From Taibaiella helva (GTDB taxonomy: Bacteria; Bacteroidota; Bacteroidia; Chitinophagales; Chitinophagaceae): DNA of 64,000 nt. Position numbers and translations under genes: made by a program. The notes below the pieces were generated by a model. It searched no databases, was not told the DNA's origin, and was given only the letters and a program-made list of their open reading frames with translations. Position 1 is the stretch's first letter, and every line of letters starts with the position of its first letter. Shown piece after piece: positions 26,133 through 34,618 of this stretch. The stretch covers positions 124,001 through 188,000 of the forward strand of contig NZ_QUZZ01000009.1 of the NCBI RefSeq assembly GCF_003545695.1, given 5' to 3'.

Positions 26133-26723
26133 ATGACTATTTTTGAAACCGCCAAGCAGCAATACAGCTATACCGAATTTGTACGGCTGCTCGAAGCCTT
26201 GATGACAGAAGGCAAGACGACAGGCCCCAACCAGAGCGACGATTATCTCCATTATGCCCGCCTCAACCTGCAAAGGATGCACCGCTGGGACAAGACCTTC
26301 CAGCTGAGAGCAGATATCGCTGCATTTATGGAAAATGTTACCGCCCAGGACTGGTGGGTGATCACCGAAGGCTGGTGTGGTGACAGCGCGCAGAACCTGC
26401 CGGCAATTGCCCGCATGGCCGAAGCCTCGAAAGGTAAGGTGGACTTGCATATTGTATTGCGCGACGAGAACCCGCAGATCATGGATCAGTACCTTACCGG
26501 TGCCTCGCGCAGCATTCCTATACTGGCCGCTTTCACTAAAGAAGGGGAACAGCTTTTCCGCTGGGGGCCAAGGCCGGTAACCGCACAAGCCCTGCTCACA
26601 GCCTGGAAGAACAACCCGGCGCCGGTTTCCTTCGAAGAATTTGAAAAGGAAATGCATACCTGGTATACCCTGAACAAAGGCAATGCTGTGCAGGATGAGC
26701 TGATGCAGTTATTGCAAAATTGA
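26133..26723 (+). CDS. Thioredoxin-fold protein, Thioredoxin_9-like, with CGDS motif
   Basis: 196 residues, no signal peptide, hence cytoplasmic. WWVITEGWCGDSAQNLPAIARM near residues 72-92 aligns with the active-site region of thioredoxins, but the usual CxxC is CGDS, leaving a single Cys. LHIVLRDENPQIMDQYLT and SIPILAAFTKEGEQLFRWGPRP (with the cis-Pro) complete the fold. With one Cys it cannot form the normal intramolecular disulphide; a monothiol or non-redox role is likely. This family is widespread in Bacteroidota without a known function. Own promoter; adk follows with a separate promoter. Confidence 0.8.
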   Translation: MTIFETAKQQYSYTEFVRLLEALMTEGKTTGPNQSDDYLHYARLNLQRMHRWDKTFQLRADIAAFMENVTAQDWWVITEGWCGDSAQNLPAIARMAEASKGKVDLHIVLRDENPQIMDQYLTGASRSIPILAAFTKEGEQLFRWGPRPVTAQALLTAWKNNPAPVSFEEFEKEMHTWYTLNKGNAVQDELMQLLQN

Positions 26724-26757
26724 TCTATATCAGGTCGCTTCTTTGTTTTTCATTGCG

Positions 26758-26765
26758 TACTTTTG
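26758..26765 (+). promoter_or_regulatory. -7 element of adk
   Basis: TACTTTTG is an exact TAnnTTTG match 25 bases before the chosen adk ATG. No good -33 sequence at the expected distance. Confidence 0.55.
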
Positions 26766-26790
26766 CAGCGTTCAAAAAATCTTGAAGCCT

Positions 26791-27366
26791 ATGTTTAATC
26801 TGATACTTTTTGGCCCCCCGGGTGCAGGTAAAGGAACACAATCGGCCAAGCTGATCAACAAATATCGGCTGGTACACATCTCTACCGGCGATCTGTTCAG
26901 GGCGCATATCCAGCAGGAAACCGAGCTGGGTAAAAAAGTAAATGCGCTGATCGCCTCAGGCGAGCTGGTTCCCGATGCGGTGACCATAGCTATGCTGGAA
27001 GAGGAGATCGGGAAGCATCCGGAAGCCAAAGGGTTTATCTTCGATGGGTTTCCCCGTACCGTAGCCCAGGCTGAGGCGCTGGACAAGTTCCTTGAAGGCC
27101 GTGGTGATAAAATCGGTACGGTCATCGCGCTGGATGTAAATGAAGAAGAGCTGAGAAAACGTATCGCTGAACGGCATAAAGTAAGCAACCGCCCCGATGA
27201 TGCTGCTGAGAAGCTGGTCAAGCGGATCGACGAATACTTCGGTAAGACCGTTCATGTGCTGCCTCACTACGAAAGCCAGGGCAAGCTGCATCATGTCAAC
27301 GGCATCGGCGATATCGATGTCATTTTCGATGAGCTGTGCCAGGTGATCGATCAATATGTGAAATAA
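26791..27366 (+). CDS. adk: Adenylate kinase
   Basis: 191 residues from MFNLILFGPPGAGKGTQSAK. Catalyses ATP + AMP to 2 ADP in the cytoplasm. P-loop GPPGAGKGTQ at residues 8-17, AMP-binding STGDLFR near 32, and GFPRTVAQAEAL near 85. It is the short form without a zinc-binding LID, as usual in Bacteroidota. The ATG at 26791 was preferred to one at 26743, which lies upstream of the -7 element. Followed by a strong terminator, so a single-gene unit. Confidence 0.97.
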   Translation: MFNLILFGPPGAGKGTQSAKLINKYRLVHISTGDLFRAHIQQETELGKKVNALIASGELVPDAVTIAMLEEEIGKHPEAKGFIFDGFPRTVAQAEALDKFLEGRGDKIGTVIALDVNEEELRKRIAERHKVSNRPDDAAEKLVKRIDEYFGKTVHVLPHYESQGKLHHVNGIGDIDVIFDELCQVIDQYVK

Positions 27367-27390
27367 GGCCATCGTTGATGATGCCCTGAA

Positions 27391-27423
27391 GCGGTGCGGG
27401 ATAGCCTCCCGCACCGCTTTTTT
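27391..27423 (+). terminator. Terminator of adk
   Basis: Perfect 11-bp stem GCGGTGCGGGA/TCCCGCACCGC with a 5-base loop and six T. Confidence 0.95.
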
Positions 27424-27527
27424 CGGTGAACTATCGGTGACCTCTATGCGCTTATCAAGGGAGTCAGGAAAAAATATATGATCTTTGCAGATCATTTGCA
27501 GCACTACGCTGCAGGAATAAGCCAATA

Positions 27528-28541
27528 ATGGATAAAGCGAATTTTGTAGATTATATACGCATCTTCTGCCGCAGCGGTAAGGGCGGGGCAGGAAGCATGC
27601 ACTTTGCGCATACCAAGTTCAATGCCAACGCCGGCCCCGACGGCGGCGACGGCGGCCGCGGCGGTCATATCATACTACGGGGCAATACCCAGCTCTGGAC
27701 CCTGCTGCACCTGCGGTATTACAAGCATGTGCATGCCGAGGATGGCGAACGCGGCAGCGGCGCCAACTGTACAGGACGTAGCGGAAAGGACATTATTATC
27801 GAAGTGCCCCTTGGTACCATTGCCAAAGATGCAGAAACCGGCGAGGTGGAAGCCGAGATCCTGGAAGACGGCCAGGAAGTGATCTGGCTGCCCGGCGGTA
27901 TCGGCGGCAGGGGTAATACCTTTTTCAAATCGCCGACCAACCAGGCGCCCGAATATGCACAACCCGGCGAGCCGGGAGTAGAAGGTTACAAATACCTTGA
28001 GCTGAAAGTGCTGGCCGATGTAGGCCTGGTTGGCTTCCCCAATGCCGGCAAATCTACCCTGCTGTCGTCTATCTCGGCGGCTAAACCCAAGATAGCCAAT
28101 TACGCCTTTACAACGCTGACGCCCCAGCTGGGTATGGTCGCTTACCGGGGCGAACAATCTTTTTGCATGGCCGACCTTCCGGGAATCATTGAAGGCGCTG
28201 CAGAAGGAAAAGGCCTGGGACACCGCTTCCTGCGCCATATCGAGCGCAACTCGGTGCTGCTGTTCCTTATTCCTGCCGACAGCGAAGACCATGCAAAAGA
28301 GTTCAGGATACTGCATCATGAGCTGGAGCAATACAACCCCGAGCTGTTGCACAAAAAGATCATCATAGCCGTAAGCAAGAGCGATATGCTTGATGAAGAG
28401 CTGAAGAGTGAGATCGCTAAGGAGCTGCCTGAGGGTGTTCCCCATCTCTTTATCTCCTCTGTGACCAACCAGGGTCTTCAGCAACTGAAGGATGAGCTGT
28501 GGGCGGCATTGAATGAAAAGAACGAAATAGCCGGCCAATAA
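27528..28541 (+). CDS. obg: Ribosome-assembly GTPase Obg/CgtA
   Basis: 337 residues. The N-terminal Obg domain is rich in glycine ([34 protein letters not shown]) at residues 12-55; the G domain begins near 160 with [17 protein letters not shown] (G1), then TTLTPQLG (G2) and [20 protein letters not shown] (G3) and SKSDM (G4). It binds the 50S ribosomal subunit and links assembly to growth. There is no C-terminal OCT domain. Plausibly its own unit after the adk terminator. Confidence 0.96.
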   Translation: MDKANFVDYIRIFCRSGKGGAGSMHFAHTKFNANAGPDGGDGGRGGHIILRGNTQLWTLLHLRYYKHVHAEDGERGSGANCTGRSGKDIIIEVPLGTIAKDAETGEVEAEILEDGQEVIWLPGGIGGRGNTFFKSPTNQAPEYAQPGEPGVEGYKYLELKVLADVGLVGFPNAGKSTLLSSISAAKPKIANYAFTTLTPQLGMVAYRGEQSFCMADLPGIIEGAAEGKGLGHRFLRHIERNSVLLFLIPADSEDHAKEFRILHHELEQYNPELLHKKIIIAVSKSDMLDEELKSEIAKELPEGVPHLFISSVTNQGLQQLKDELWAALNEKNEIAGQ

Positions 28542-28580
28542 AATTTCCCGATTTTGAAAGAGGCACAGGAGCGGAACCTT

Positions 28581-28588
28581 TATTTTTG
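28581..28588 (+). promoter_or_regulatory. -7 element of the 28607 gene
   Basis: TATTTTTG matches TAnnTTTG 18 bases before the ATG; TTTG at 28553-28556 is a loosely spaced -33 candidate (24 bases). Confidence 0.5.
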
Positions 28589-28606
28589 GCACTTAACCGA
28601 TAATCC

Positions 28607-28990
28607 ATGAAAAGCTGCTGCAAAGAAGCAAGTGAGAGAGACGAGGAGGCGCTGGATGCTCCGCAGAATGACGGAGCGAAAGTCGGCTGGCTTACCCGGC
28701 TCAAGCATAAATGGCAGGTGAAAAACATACTCCAGGTGATCCTGATCCTGTGCACCTTTGCATTGGGCGGTTCGGCCTGCGGCTATATCGGACGGCAGCT
28801 GATGCATGTGATCGGACCGGATCATAAAGTGCTTTGGGTGGTCATTTATGTGCTTATGGTCACGATCCTGTGGCCTTTATGTGTACTCGTGATCAGCATT
28901 CCCCTGGGCCAGTTCCGTTTCTTTACGAAATACCTCAAAAAGCTGGGCAACCGCATCATAGGCCGCAAACCCGCGCCTAATAAAGAATAG
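28607..28990 (+). CDS. Small membrane protein, DUF6787-like
   Basis: 127 residues: an acidic N-terminus (about 35 residues), a basic patch LTRLKHKWQV, two membrane segments (about 41-62 and 77-100), and a basic tail. This resembles small Bacteroidota membrane proteins annotated as DUF6787 family, of unknown function; the match is from memory of the pattern and is moderate. Its last 14 bases overlap the 3' end of recO, which is read from the opposite strand. Confidence 0.65.
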   Translation: MKSCCKEASERDEEALDAPQNDGAKVGWLTRLKHKWQVKNILQVILILCTFALGGSACGYIGRQLMHVIGPDHKVLWVVIYVLMVTILWPLCVLVISIPLGQFRFFTKYLKKLGNRIIGRKPAPNKE

Positions 28991-29711
28991 CCTTGAGCAC
29001 ATCGAGCGAACGCAAAGGCCTGAAATGCGGTACATGCAGCTGCAGGAAAAAAAGAAAATGATCCAGCAGATGCCGGCGTTCCTGCACGCTCATCCTGATC
29101 TCCATAATATCCTCCGGCGTGGCTGCATAATTGAGCCGGCTCATCAATATCGCTTCCGCTCCCGTAATGAAAGGCGGGAAACGGGAAGCTTCACCCGCAA
29201 AGCGCCCCTCATGCACATCAACAAAAGGATAGGCCTCGCTGTATTCCCCGGCCAGGTAATAGCCCGATAGCCGGGCCGACTGGATGACGAGGTACAGCGG
29301 GAAGTTGGCAATATCGGCCCTGGCGGCTTCATCCAGCCGCAGCAAAAAATGTTTGAGAAAAGCGAACAACTCCGGTTGCGGATCAAGCGCAGCCAGCAGT
29401 TGCCCGATCACTTCCACGGCAAATAGCGCAATGCCATTCTTTACCACATCTTCGTGAAGGCTTTGGTAGATCACCGCAGGCTCATATTCTTTGATGAGCT
29501 GCAGGTTCTTCTGAGGCTGTTCGTAGACCACCATATCGAGTATGGAAGAAGGAAACAGCGCGTTCGCTTTCCGGCTCCTGGCACGACCGCTGCGTACACC
29601 TTTCACCATATACGACTGCATACCCAGCAACTCGGTAAATACCGTGCAGATCAGGCTGGTCTCGCCGTATTTTACGGTTCGGAGAACGATACCGCGGGTT
29701 TTGTGCACCAT
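28977..29711 (-). CDS. recO: DNA repair protein RecO
   Basis: 244 residues from MVHKTRGIVLRTVKYGETSLI. The N-terminal OB fold (GIVLRTVKYGETS, then GMQSYMVKGVRS) and helical C-domain match RecO, which helps load RecA on gapped DNA with RecR. The CxxC zinc site found in many RecO proteins is absent. The 3' end overlaps the convergent small membrane protein gene by 14 bases. Function by family is firm. Confidence 0.9.
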   Translation of the reverse strand: MVHKTRGIVLRTVKYGETSLICTVFTELLGMQSYMVKGVRSGRARSRKANALFPSSILDMVVYEQPQKNLQLIKEYEPAVIYQSLHEDVVKNGIALFAVEVIGQLLAALDPQPELFAFLKHFLLRLDEAARADIANFPLYLVIQSARLSGYYLAGEYSEAYPFVDVHEGRFAGEASRFPPFITGAEAILMSRLNYAATPEDIMEIRMSVQERRHLLDHFLFFLQLHVPHFRPLRSLDVLKAILY

Positions 29712-29947
29712 GTAGCCAATGCCTCTAGGGGAGTGGGTGTAAAATTAGGAACAAAAACAAAGACCGTGTCTTCCATACACATTCCGACCTGTCTGTATCG
29801 GGCAGCATCTTATACGTAAATAGTCAGCACGCCCGATGAAAGCAACCTTAAGGTTGGTGCTACCGCCAATATCTTCTTTAGAACATACTGTAAAGTGTGA
29901 GACAACCATAGCTAATGTAAGTAAATGCATTCCTGGTAACGAAGATG
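29712..29947. pseudogene. Possible lipoprotein remnant upstream of recO
   Basis: On the minus strand 29930-29745 encodes 61 residues beginning MHLLTLAMVVSHFTVCSKED, which looks like the lipobox region of a Bacteroidota lipoprotein (C-S-K-E-D), followed by GGSTNLKVAFIG. After about residue 41 the frame turns Cys-rich and unconvincing, while the +1 frame continues open (MCMEDTVFVFVPNFTP) as far as the recO start. This could be a frameshifted remnant or chance. Nothing else is seen in this gap. Confidence 0.2.
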
Positions 29948-30643
29948 CTACTCCGGAGCGGTTTCAGGCTTCAGGGCTTTAACCCATTGCTCCACGGTAA
30001 GGGCCTCGTCAACGCTGAACGCGCCGATCTTTGTGCGCCGTAGCTCCTGCAGGTAGCCGCCACAGCCCAGGGCCGCACCGAAATCATTGGCCAGGGAGCG
30101 GATATAGGTACCGGTGCTGCATACAACACGGAAATGGACCTCGGGCAGGGCAATGCGGGTAAGCTCGAAGGTGGTAATGGTAACCGGGCGGGGATCCAGC
30201 TTTACTTCTTTACCTTCCCGGGCCAGCTCATACACGCGTTTACCATCCTTTTTTATCGCCGAATGCGCGGGAGGGATCTGCATGATCGTGCTGGTAAACT
30301 CTGCGGTAGCCGCCCTGATCTGTTCCTCGGTAAGCTGGTCTGTAGGTTTGAATTGTTCGGGTTCCGATTCGAGATCGTAAGTGGGAGTAATGGCGCCCAG
30401 GTGGATGATACCGGTATATTCTTTTTCCTGCTTCTGGTATTCAGTGATCCGCTTCGTCATTTTGCCGGTGCAGCAGATCAGCAGGCCGGTGGCCAGGGGA
30501 TCCAGCGTGCCGCAATGGCCTATCTTGGCCTTCATCAGCCGGCGCAGCTTGTTCAGCGCATCGAAAGAGGTCCAGCGCAAGGGTTTATCGATCAGCAGCA
30601 CAGTGCCTTCTTTCAGTTCTTCCTGGGTGGGTATGGCCATCAT
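29948..30643 (-). CDS. truB: tRNA pseudouridine-55 synthase TruB
   Basis: 231 residues. Makes pseudouridine 55 in the T-loop of tRNAs. LIDKPLRWTSFDALNKLRR near 17, GHCGTLDPLATGLLICCTGK near 42 with the catalytic Asp in GTLDPLAxG, and YTGIIHLGAITPTYDLESEP near 75 are family signatures. The shorter length (no C-terminal PUA domain) is usual in Bacteroidota. On the minus strand a CATTTTTG just before the ATG resembles a -7 element with one mismatch. A long palindrome separates it from the upstream gene. Confidence 0.95.
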   Translation of the reverse strand: MMAIPTQEELKEGTVLLIDKPLRWTSFDALNKLRRLMKAKIGHCGTLDPLATGLLICCTGKMTKRITEYQKQEKEYTGIIHLGAITPTYDLESEPEQFKPTDQLTEEQIRAATAEFTSTIMQIPPAHSAIKKDGKRVYELAREGKEVKLDPRPVTITTFELTRIALPEVHFRVVCSTGTYIRSLANDFGAALGCGGYLQELRRTKIGAFSVDEALTVEQWVKALKPETAPE

Positions 30644-30693
30644 GCTGCAAAAATGCGTTGCTAAAGCGCAACGGGCAAAAAATATTTTCTTTC

Positions 30694-30746
30694 TGCACTT
30701 TCGGACTCTTATAGGGTTTCAAACCCTATAAGAGTCCGAAAGTGCA
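30694..30746. repeat. 53-nt perfect palindrome (26-bp arms, 1-nt centre)
   Basis: Arms 30694-30719 and 30721-30746 are exact reverse complements around a single C at 30720 (left arm contains GGACTCTTATAGGG, right arm CCCTATAAGAGTCC). It starts one base from the stop codon of the rhodanese-like gene. On the minus strand it is followed by AGAAAGAAAATATTTTTT, so it may act as a terminator, but it is far longer and more perfect than the other terminators here. Confidence 0.97.
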
Positions 30747-30747
30747 T

Positions 30748-31191
30748 CTACGGCTGTACAGGGTATCCTTTATCGATCCAGTCTTCCTGCAGATCGTGGG
30801 TCAGGCGCAGCACCCTATAGTTGCTGAAGCGCATACCCTTCAGCATATCGTAGGCCGGATGCAGGTTGGGACATACCGAAAGCGGGCAGCAGCCGCAATA
30901 CAGCACGATCTCCTTGTCTTTGGGTACCTGCTGCAGGTAATCTTTCAGCCTGGTCAGGTTTTTGGCATCTTCCACGGCACCGATATTGACAGCGCCTTTA
31001 ATGTCTTCCACCGGACCGGTATTCAGGATGAGCAGGTTGCTGGTATCGCCTTTGACTATGCGGCCGGCCAGGAGCTCAGGAAGCATCAGCTGCTTTTCTT
31101 TCCAGGAGCCCAGCTCGTCTTTTTTGAAGGCGCTGAGGGCGATCAGCAATGCCAGCAGCCCGGTTATGCCGCATGTACCCAGGTATTTCAT
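30748..31191 (-). CDS. Exported rhodanese-like domain protein
   Basis: About 147 residues from MKYLGTCGITGLLALLIALS, a signal peptide or membrane anchor. The mature part resembles a single rhodanese domain: LLAGRIVKGDTSNLLILNTG, then IKGAVNIGAVED, then IVLYCGCCPLSVCPNLHPAY, where the active-site loop carries three Cys (CGCCP) instead of one. Rhodaneses transfer sulfane sulfur through a Cys; the extra Cys suggest redox chemistry or metal binding in the periplasm. The start at 31191 sits 21 bases after a -7 element; an ATG at 31203 is possible. A 228-residue upstream extension is not credible. Confidence 0.75.
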   Translation of the reverse strand: MKYLGTCGITGLLALLIALSAFKKDELGSWKEKQLMLPELLAGRIVKGDTSNLLILNTGPVEDIKGAVNIGAVEDAKNLTRLKDYLQQVPKDKEIVLYCGCCPLSVCPNLHPAYDMLKGMRFSNYRVLRLTHDLQEDWIDKGYPVQP

Positions 31192-31211
31192 CTTTTGTTG
31201 CATTGAGGCCG

Positions 31212-31219
31212 CAAAGGTA
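31212..31219 (-). promoter_or_regulatory. -7 element of the rhodanese-like gene
   Basis: Minus-strand TACCTTTG (31219 to 31212), exact TAnnTTTG match. Confidence 0.55.
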
Positions 31220-31367
31220 CCGGCTTTTGCCCGATAAGCAGGGAGATTGCCGCCTGATCCCCGTACTTTAATTATTTTTCCGGTTCCCGGGCACAAAAAA
31301 TGGCCACAAAGGCCGTAGATAGGGCGATATTTACCTTGTAAAATCGGGGTTAAAGCATAATTATTCT

Positions 31368-31375
31368 TATTTTTG
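31368..31375 (+). promoter_or_regulatory. -7 element of dxs
   Basis: TATTTTTG, an exact TAnnTTTG match 24 bases before the chosen dxs ATG. Confidence 0.55.
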
Positions 31376-31399
31376 CCTGTTATTCTTAAAATATTTGGC

Positions 31400-33328
31400 A
31401 TGCAGATAGAAGCCGGTCCTCTGCTCAGCACCATTGAGTTCCCCTCCGACCTGAGGAAGCTGGAAAAATTGCAATTGCAGCAGGTATGTAACGAGCTGCG
31501 TCAGTTCATTATCGATAGCGTGAGTGTGAATGGCGGCCATTTCGGCGCCAGCCTGGGTGTAGTGGAACTGACCGTGGCGCTGCATTATGTCATGAATACG
31601 CCTTACGACCAGCTCGTATGGGACGTAGGTCACCAGGCTTATGGTCATAAGATACTTACCGGCCGGCGCAGTGTATTCCATACCAACCGTAAGCTGAATG
31701 GGATCAGCGGCTTTCCCAACCGGGAAGAAAGCGAGTACGATACCTTCGGTGTCGGGCACTCTTCAACCTCCATCTCCGCTGCATTGGGCATGGCTATTGC
31801 CAGCAAGCTTAAAGGGGAGACGGATCGCCAGCATATTGCCGTGATCGGCGATGGCGCGATGACCGCAGGGTTACCTTTCGAAGCGATGAACCATGCGGGG
31901 GTAAGCAATGCCAATATCCTCATTATCCTCAATGACAATAACATGAGCATCGACCCTAATGTGGGCGCGCTCAAGGAATACCTGACCGATATTACCACTT
32001 CCCATGCTTATAACAGGCTGCGCGACGACCTGTGGAACCTCCTGGGCAAGCTGCCTTACGCCGATTTTCAGCGGGAGATCGCTGCCAAGGTGAAGGAAAG
32101 CGTCAAAGGAGCTATATCCAAATCCAGCAACCTGTTTGAAGCGCTGGGACTGCGCTACTTCGGCGCGGTAGACGGGCACAATGTGACCAAGCTGGTCGAT
32201 ATCCTACGCGACCTGCGCGATATACAGGGCCCCAAGATCCTGCATGTAAAGACCGTAAAAGGAAAAGGCTACAAGCTGGCCGAAGAAGATCAGACGCTGT
32301 GGCACGCTCCAGGTCTGTTCGACAAGGTTACCGGTAAGATCAACAAAGTGGTTTACAATACGCCGCAGGCGCCCAAATACCAGGATGTGTTCGGTCATTC
32401 CATTATCGAGCTGGCCAAAGCCAACGAGAAAGTTATGGGTATTACACCGGCTATGCCCTCCGGCTGCTCCCTGAAATACATGATGGCCGAAATGCCCGAC
32501 CGCGCACTGGATGTAGGTATTGCCGAGCAGCATGCCGTAACGGTAAGCGCCGGACTGGCCACCAGGGGTATGAAAGTATTCTGCAACATCTACAGCAGCT
32601 TCATGCAGCGTGCATATGATATGGTAATCCATGATGTGGCCATACAGAACCTGCCCGTGATCTTCTGCCTCGACCGTGCCGGCCTGGTAGGCGATGATGG
32701 CGGTACGCACCAGGGCGCTTACGACCTGGCCTATATGCGTTGCATCCCCAATATGGTCGTGAGCGCGCCGATGAATGAGCAGGAGCTGCGTAACCTGATG
32801 TATACAGCACAGCTGGAAGAAACCAAAAATCCTTTCGTGATCCGCTATCCCCGCGGACAGGGTGTGATGCCGGAATGGCGCACCCCCTTTGAAAAAATAC
32901 AGATCGGGCAGGGCCGTAAGATCAGCGAGGGTACCGACCTGGCCATTATCAGCATCGGTCATCCCGGTAATTTCGCGCAAAAAGCCTGTAAAGAGCTTGA
33001 GGAAGATAATATCAGCGCTGCACATTATGACCTTCGTTTTGTAAAGCCGCTGGACGAAAAGATGCTGCATGAGATCGGCCGCAGGTTCTCCCGGATCATC
33101 ACGGTAGAAGATGGTTGCATCCAGGGTGGTATGGGGTCTGCAGTGCTGGAATTCTTCAATGCCCATGGCTACAAGCCTTCCGTTACGATACTGGGTATCC
33201 CCGATCGCGTGATCGAGCATGGCAAGCCGGATGAACAATACCGCGAATGCGGCTTTGATGCGCCTGCCATTGCAGCGGCTGCCCGCAACCTGATGAAGGT
33301 AACCGGTAAAGATCTCAGCATGGCTTAA
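31400..33328 (+). CDS. dxs: 1-deoxy-D-xylulose-5-phosphate synthase
   Basis: 642 residues from MQIEAGPLLSTIEFPSDLRKL. Condenses pyruvate and glyceraldehyde 3-phosphate with thiamine diphosphate, first step of the MEP isoprenoid pathway. Motifs: GHFGASLGVVELTVALHY near 47, DVGHQAYGHKILTGRR near 75, the ThDP motif GDGAMTAGLPFEAMNHAG ending near NDNNMSI (about 150-185), and DRAGLVGDDGGTHQGAYD near 430. The ATG at 31373 overlaps the -7 element, so 31400 was chosen. A GNAT and a PhyH-like gene follow with 12-base and -4-base spacing, so they may be co-transcribed. Confidence 0.97.
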   Translation: MQIEAGPLLSTIEFPSDLRKLEKLQLQQVCNELRQFIIDSVSVNGGHFGASLGVVELTVALHYVMNTPYDQLVWDVGHQAYGHKILTGRRSVFHTNRKLNGISGFPNREESEYDTFGVGHSSTSISAALGMAIASKLKGETDRQHIAVIGDGAMTAGLPFEAMNHAGVSNANILIILNDNNMSIDPNVGALKEYLTDITTSHAYNRLRDDLWNLLGKLPYADFQREIAAKVKESVKGAISKSSNLFEALGLRYFGAVDGHNVTKLVDILRDLRDIQGPKILHVKTVKGKGYKLAEEDQTLWHAPGLFDKVTGKINKVVYNTPQAPKYQDVFGHSIIELAKANEKVMGITPAMPSGCSLKYMMAEMPDRALDVGIAEQHAVTVSAGLATRGMKVFCNIYSSFMQRAYDMVIHDVAIQNLPVIFCLDRAGLVGDDGGTHQGAYDLAYMRCIPNMVVSAPMNEQELRNLMYTAQLEETKNPFVIRYPRGQGVMPEWRTPFEKIQIGQGRKISEGTDLAIISIGHPGNFAQKACKELEEDNISAAHYDLRFVKPLDEKMLHEIGRRFSRIITVEDGCIQGGMGSAVLEFFNAHGYKPSVTILGIPDRVIEHGKPDEQYRECGFDAPAIAAAARNLMKVTGKDLSMA

Positions 33329-33340
33329 GCCTTTTTCCCG

Positions 33341-33901
33341 ATGCTTTCTTTTGAAACACCCAGACTGTTGCTCCGCGACGTCGGTATGACTGATGTCCCG
33401 GCTATCCATGTGCTGCACACACTTCCGGAGACGGATCAATACAATACGATGGGCATACCTGCTGATATCAGTGTAACCCACGACCTCGTTGCGACCTGGC
33501 GCACCGCACAGGTGCAGGTACCCCGTACCAGCTTTATTATGGCTATGATACTGAAAGACCGCCAGCGGTTTGCCGGCCTCATCGGCATGAACCTGGCTGT
33601 ACCCAAAAAGCAAAGCGCAGAAGTGTGGTATAAGCTTCATAAAGATCACTGGCGCCGGGGATACACCTCAGAAGCATTGGAGCGGATGCTGCAGTTTGCC
33701 TTCGAAACGCTTGCCCTGCATCGTGTGGAAGCCGGCTGTGCCATTGGGAATGCCGGTTCGATAAGCGTACTCGAAAAAGCGGGTATGCTCAGGGAAGGGC
33801 ATCGCCGTAAAGTATTGCCGATAGGAGGCGAATGGGTAGACTGCTACGAATACGCGCTGCTGGAAGAAGATTTTTTCGCGCGGAAGAACCGAAAACTATG
33901 A
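33341..33901 (+). CDS. GNAT N-acetyltransferase, RimJ/RimL-like
   Basis: 186 residues. TPRLLLRDVGMTDVPAIHVL at the N-terminus and WYKLHKDHWRRGYTSEALERML near 99-120 (with the R-x-x-G-x-T/A acetyl-CoA loop), then LALHRVEAGCAIGNAGSISVLEKAGM, are the pattern of RimJ/RimL-type acetyltransferases (Acetyltransf_3). It may acetylate an N-terminal amine, an antibiotic or a small metabolite; the target is not predictable. Starts 12 bases after dxs and its TGA overlaps the next ATG (ATGA). Confidence 0.88.
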   Translation: MLSFETPRLLLRDVGMTDVPAIHVLHTLPETDQYNTMGIPADISVTHDLVATWRTAQVQVPRTSFIMAMILKDRQRFAGLIGMNLAVPKKQSAEVWYKLHKDHWRRGYTSEALERMLQFAFETLALHRVEAGCAIGNAGSISVLEKAGMLREGHRRKVLPIGGEWVDCYEYALLEEDFFARKNRKL

Positions 33902-34602
33902 GACAGCAATTGGAGGACAAGGGCTACCTGGTCCTGGATAACATATTGAATGCTGAAGCATGTGGCGCGATCACGGAAGTCATCGACCGCGCAACCGCTG
34001 CCGGTACGGCTTTTCGCCGCAGCCGGGATCTGTTTGCCATACGGCATGTGTTCACTGAATTGCCCGGCCTTACTTCGCTTGTATTGACACCGGCGCTGAA
34101 GAAAATCGTCCATGATTACGCCGGCCCGGATTACTTTATCAGCAAGACCATCTATTTTGATAAGCCGGCGACTTCCAATTGGTTTGTAGCTTACCACCAG
34201 GACCTTACTATTGCCGTCGATCAGAGAACAGAAGCCCCCGGTTATGATCCCTGGACGAGGAAGGATGAGCAGTTTGCCGTGCAACCACCCGTAGCGTTGC
34301 TTGAGCGCAATCTTACTTTGCGTATTCACCTGGATGATACCGATGAGACTAATGGCACGCTGCGCGTAGTGCCGGGATCGCATAGGAAGGGCATTTACCG
34401 TCCCGAAACCATCGATTGGTCAAGGGAACGGGAAGAGATCTGCGCTGTGCCCGCCGGCGGTGTAATGTTGATGAGACCCTTGCTGCTGCACGCTTCCTCG
34501 CGCAGCACAGCTGAAAAAAGACGGCGGGTGCTGCACCTGGAATGCAGCAATGCAGTACTTCCAGAGGGCATGGACTGGGCCGAACGGCAAAGAATATTTT
34601 AA
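33898..34602 (+). CDS. Phytanoyl-CoA dioxygenase (PhyH) family protein
   Basis: 234 residues from MRQQLEDKGYLVLDNILNAE. A non-haem Fe(II)/2-oxoglutarate oxygenase of the PhyH family: WFVAYHQDLTIAVDQR near 100 gives the H-x-D iron ligands, LRIHLDDTDETNGTLRVVPGSHRKG near 142-166 is the characteristic strand and PGSHRxG, and LLLHASSRS near 203 supplies the distal His, with the Arg for 2-oxoglutarate following. Hydroxylates an unknown small molecule. The 4-base overlap with the GNAT gene suggests translational coupling and perhaps a shared substrate. Confidence 0.85.
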   Translation: MRQQLEDKGYLVLDNILNAEACGAITEVIDRATAAGTAFRRSRDLFAIRHVFTELPGLTSLVLTPALKKIVHDYAGPDYFISKTIYFDKPATSNWFVAYHQDLTIAVDQRTEAPGYDPWTRKDEQFAVQPPVALLERNLTLRIHLDDTDETNGTLRVVPGSHRKGIYRPETIDWSREREEICAVPAGGVMLMRPLLLHASSRSTAEKRRRVLHLECSNAVLPEGMDWAERQRIF

Positions 34603-34618
34603 ACTAAAGTAAGCGTAA

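Noticed and set aside
30748-31434. 228-residue version of the rhodanese-like protein
   Set aside because: The extra N-terminus precedes the -7 element, covers the dxs promoter and would bury the signal peptide.
32204-33649. Minus-strand 481-residue frame across dxs
   Set aside because: Antisense to dxs, which has all thiamine-diphosphate motifs; the frame results from codon bias and spans two plus-strand genes.
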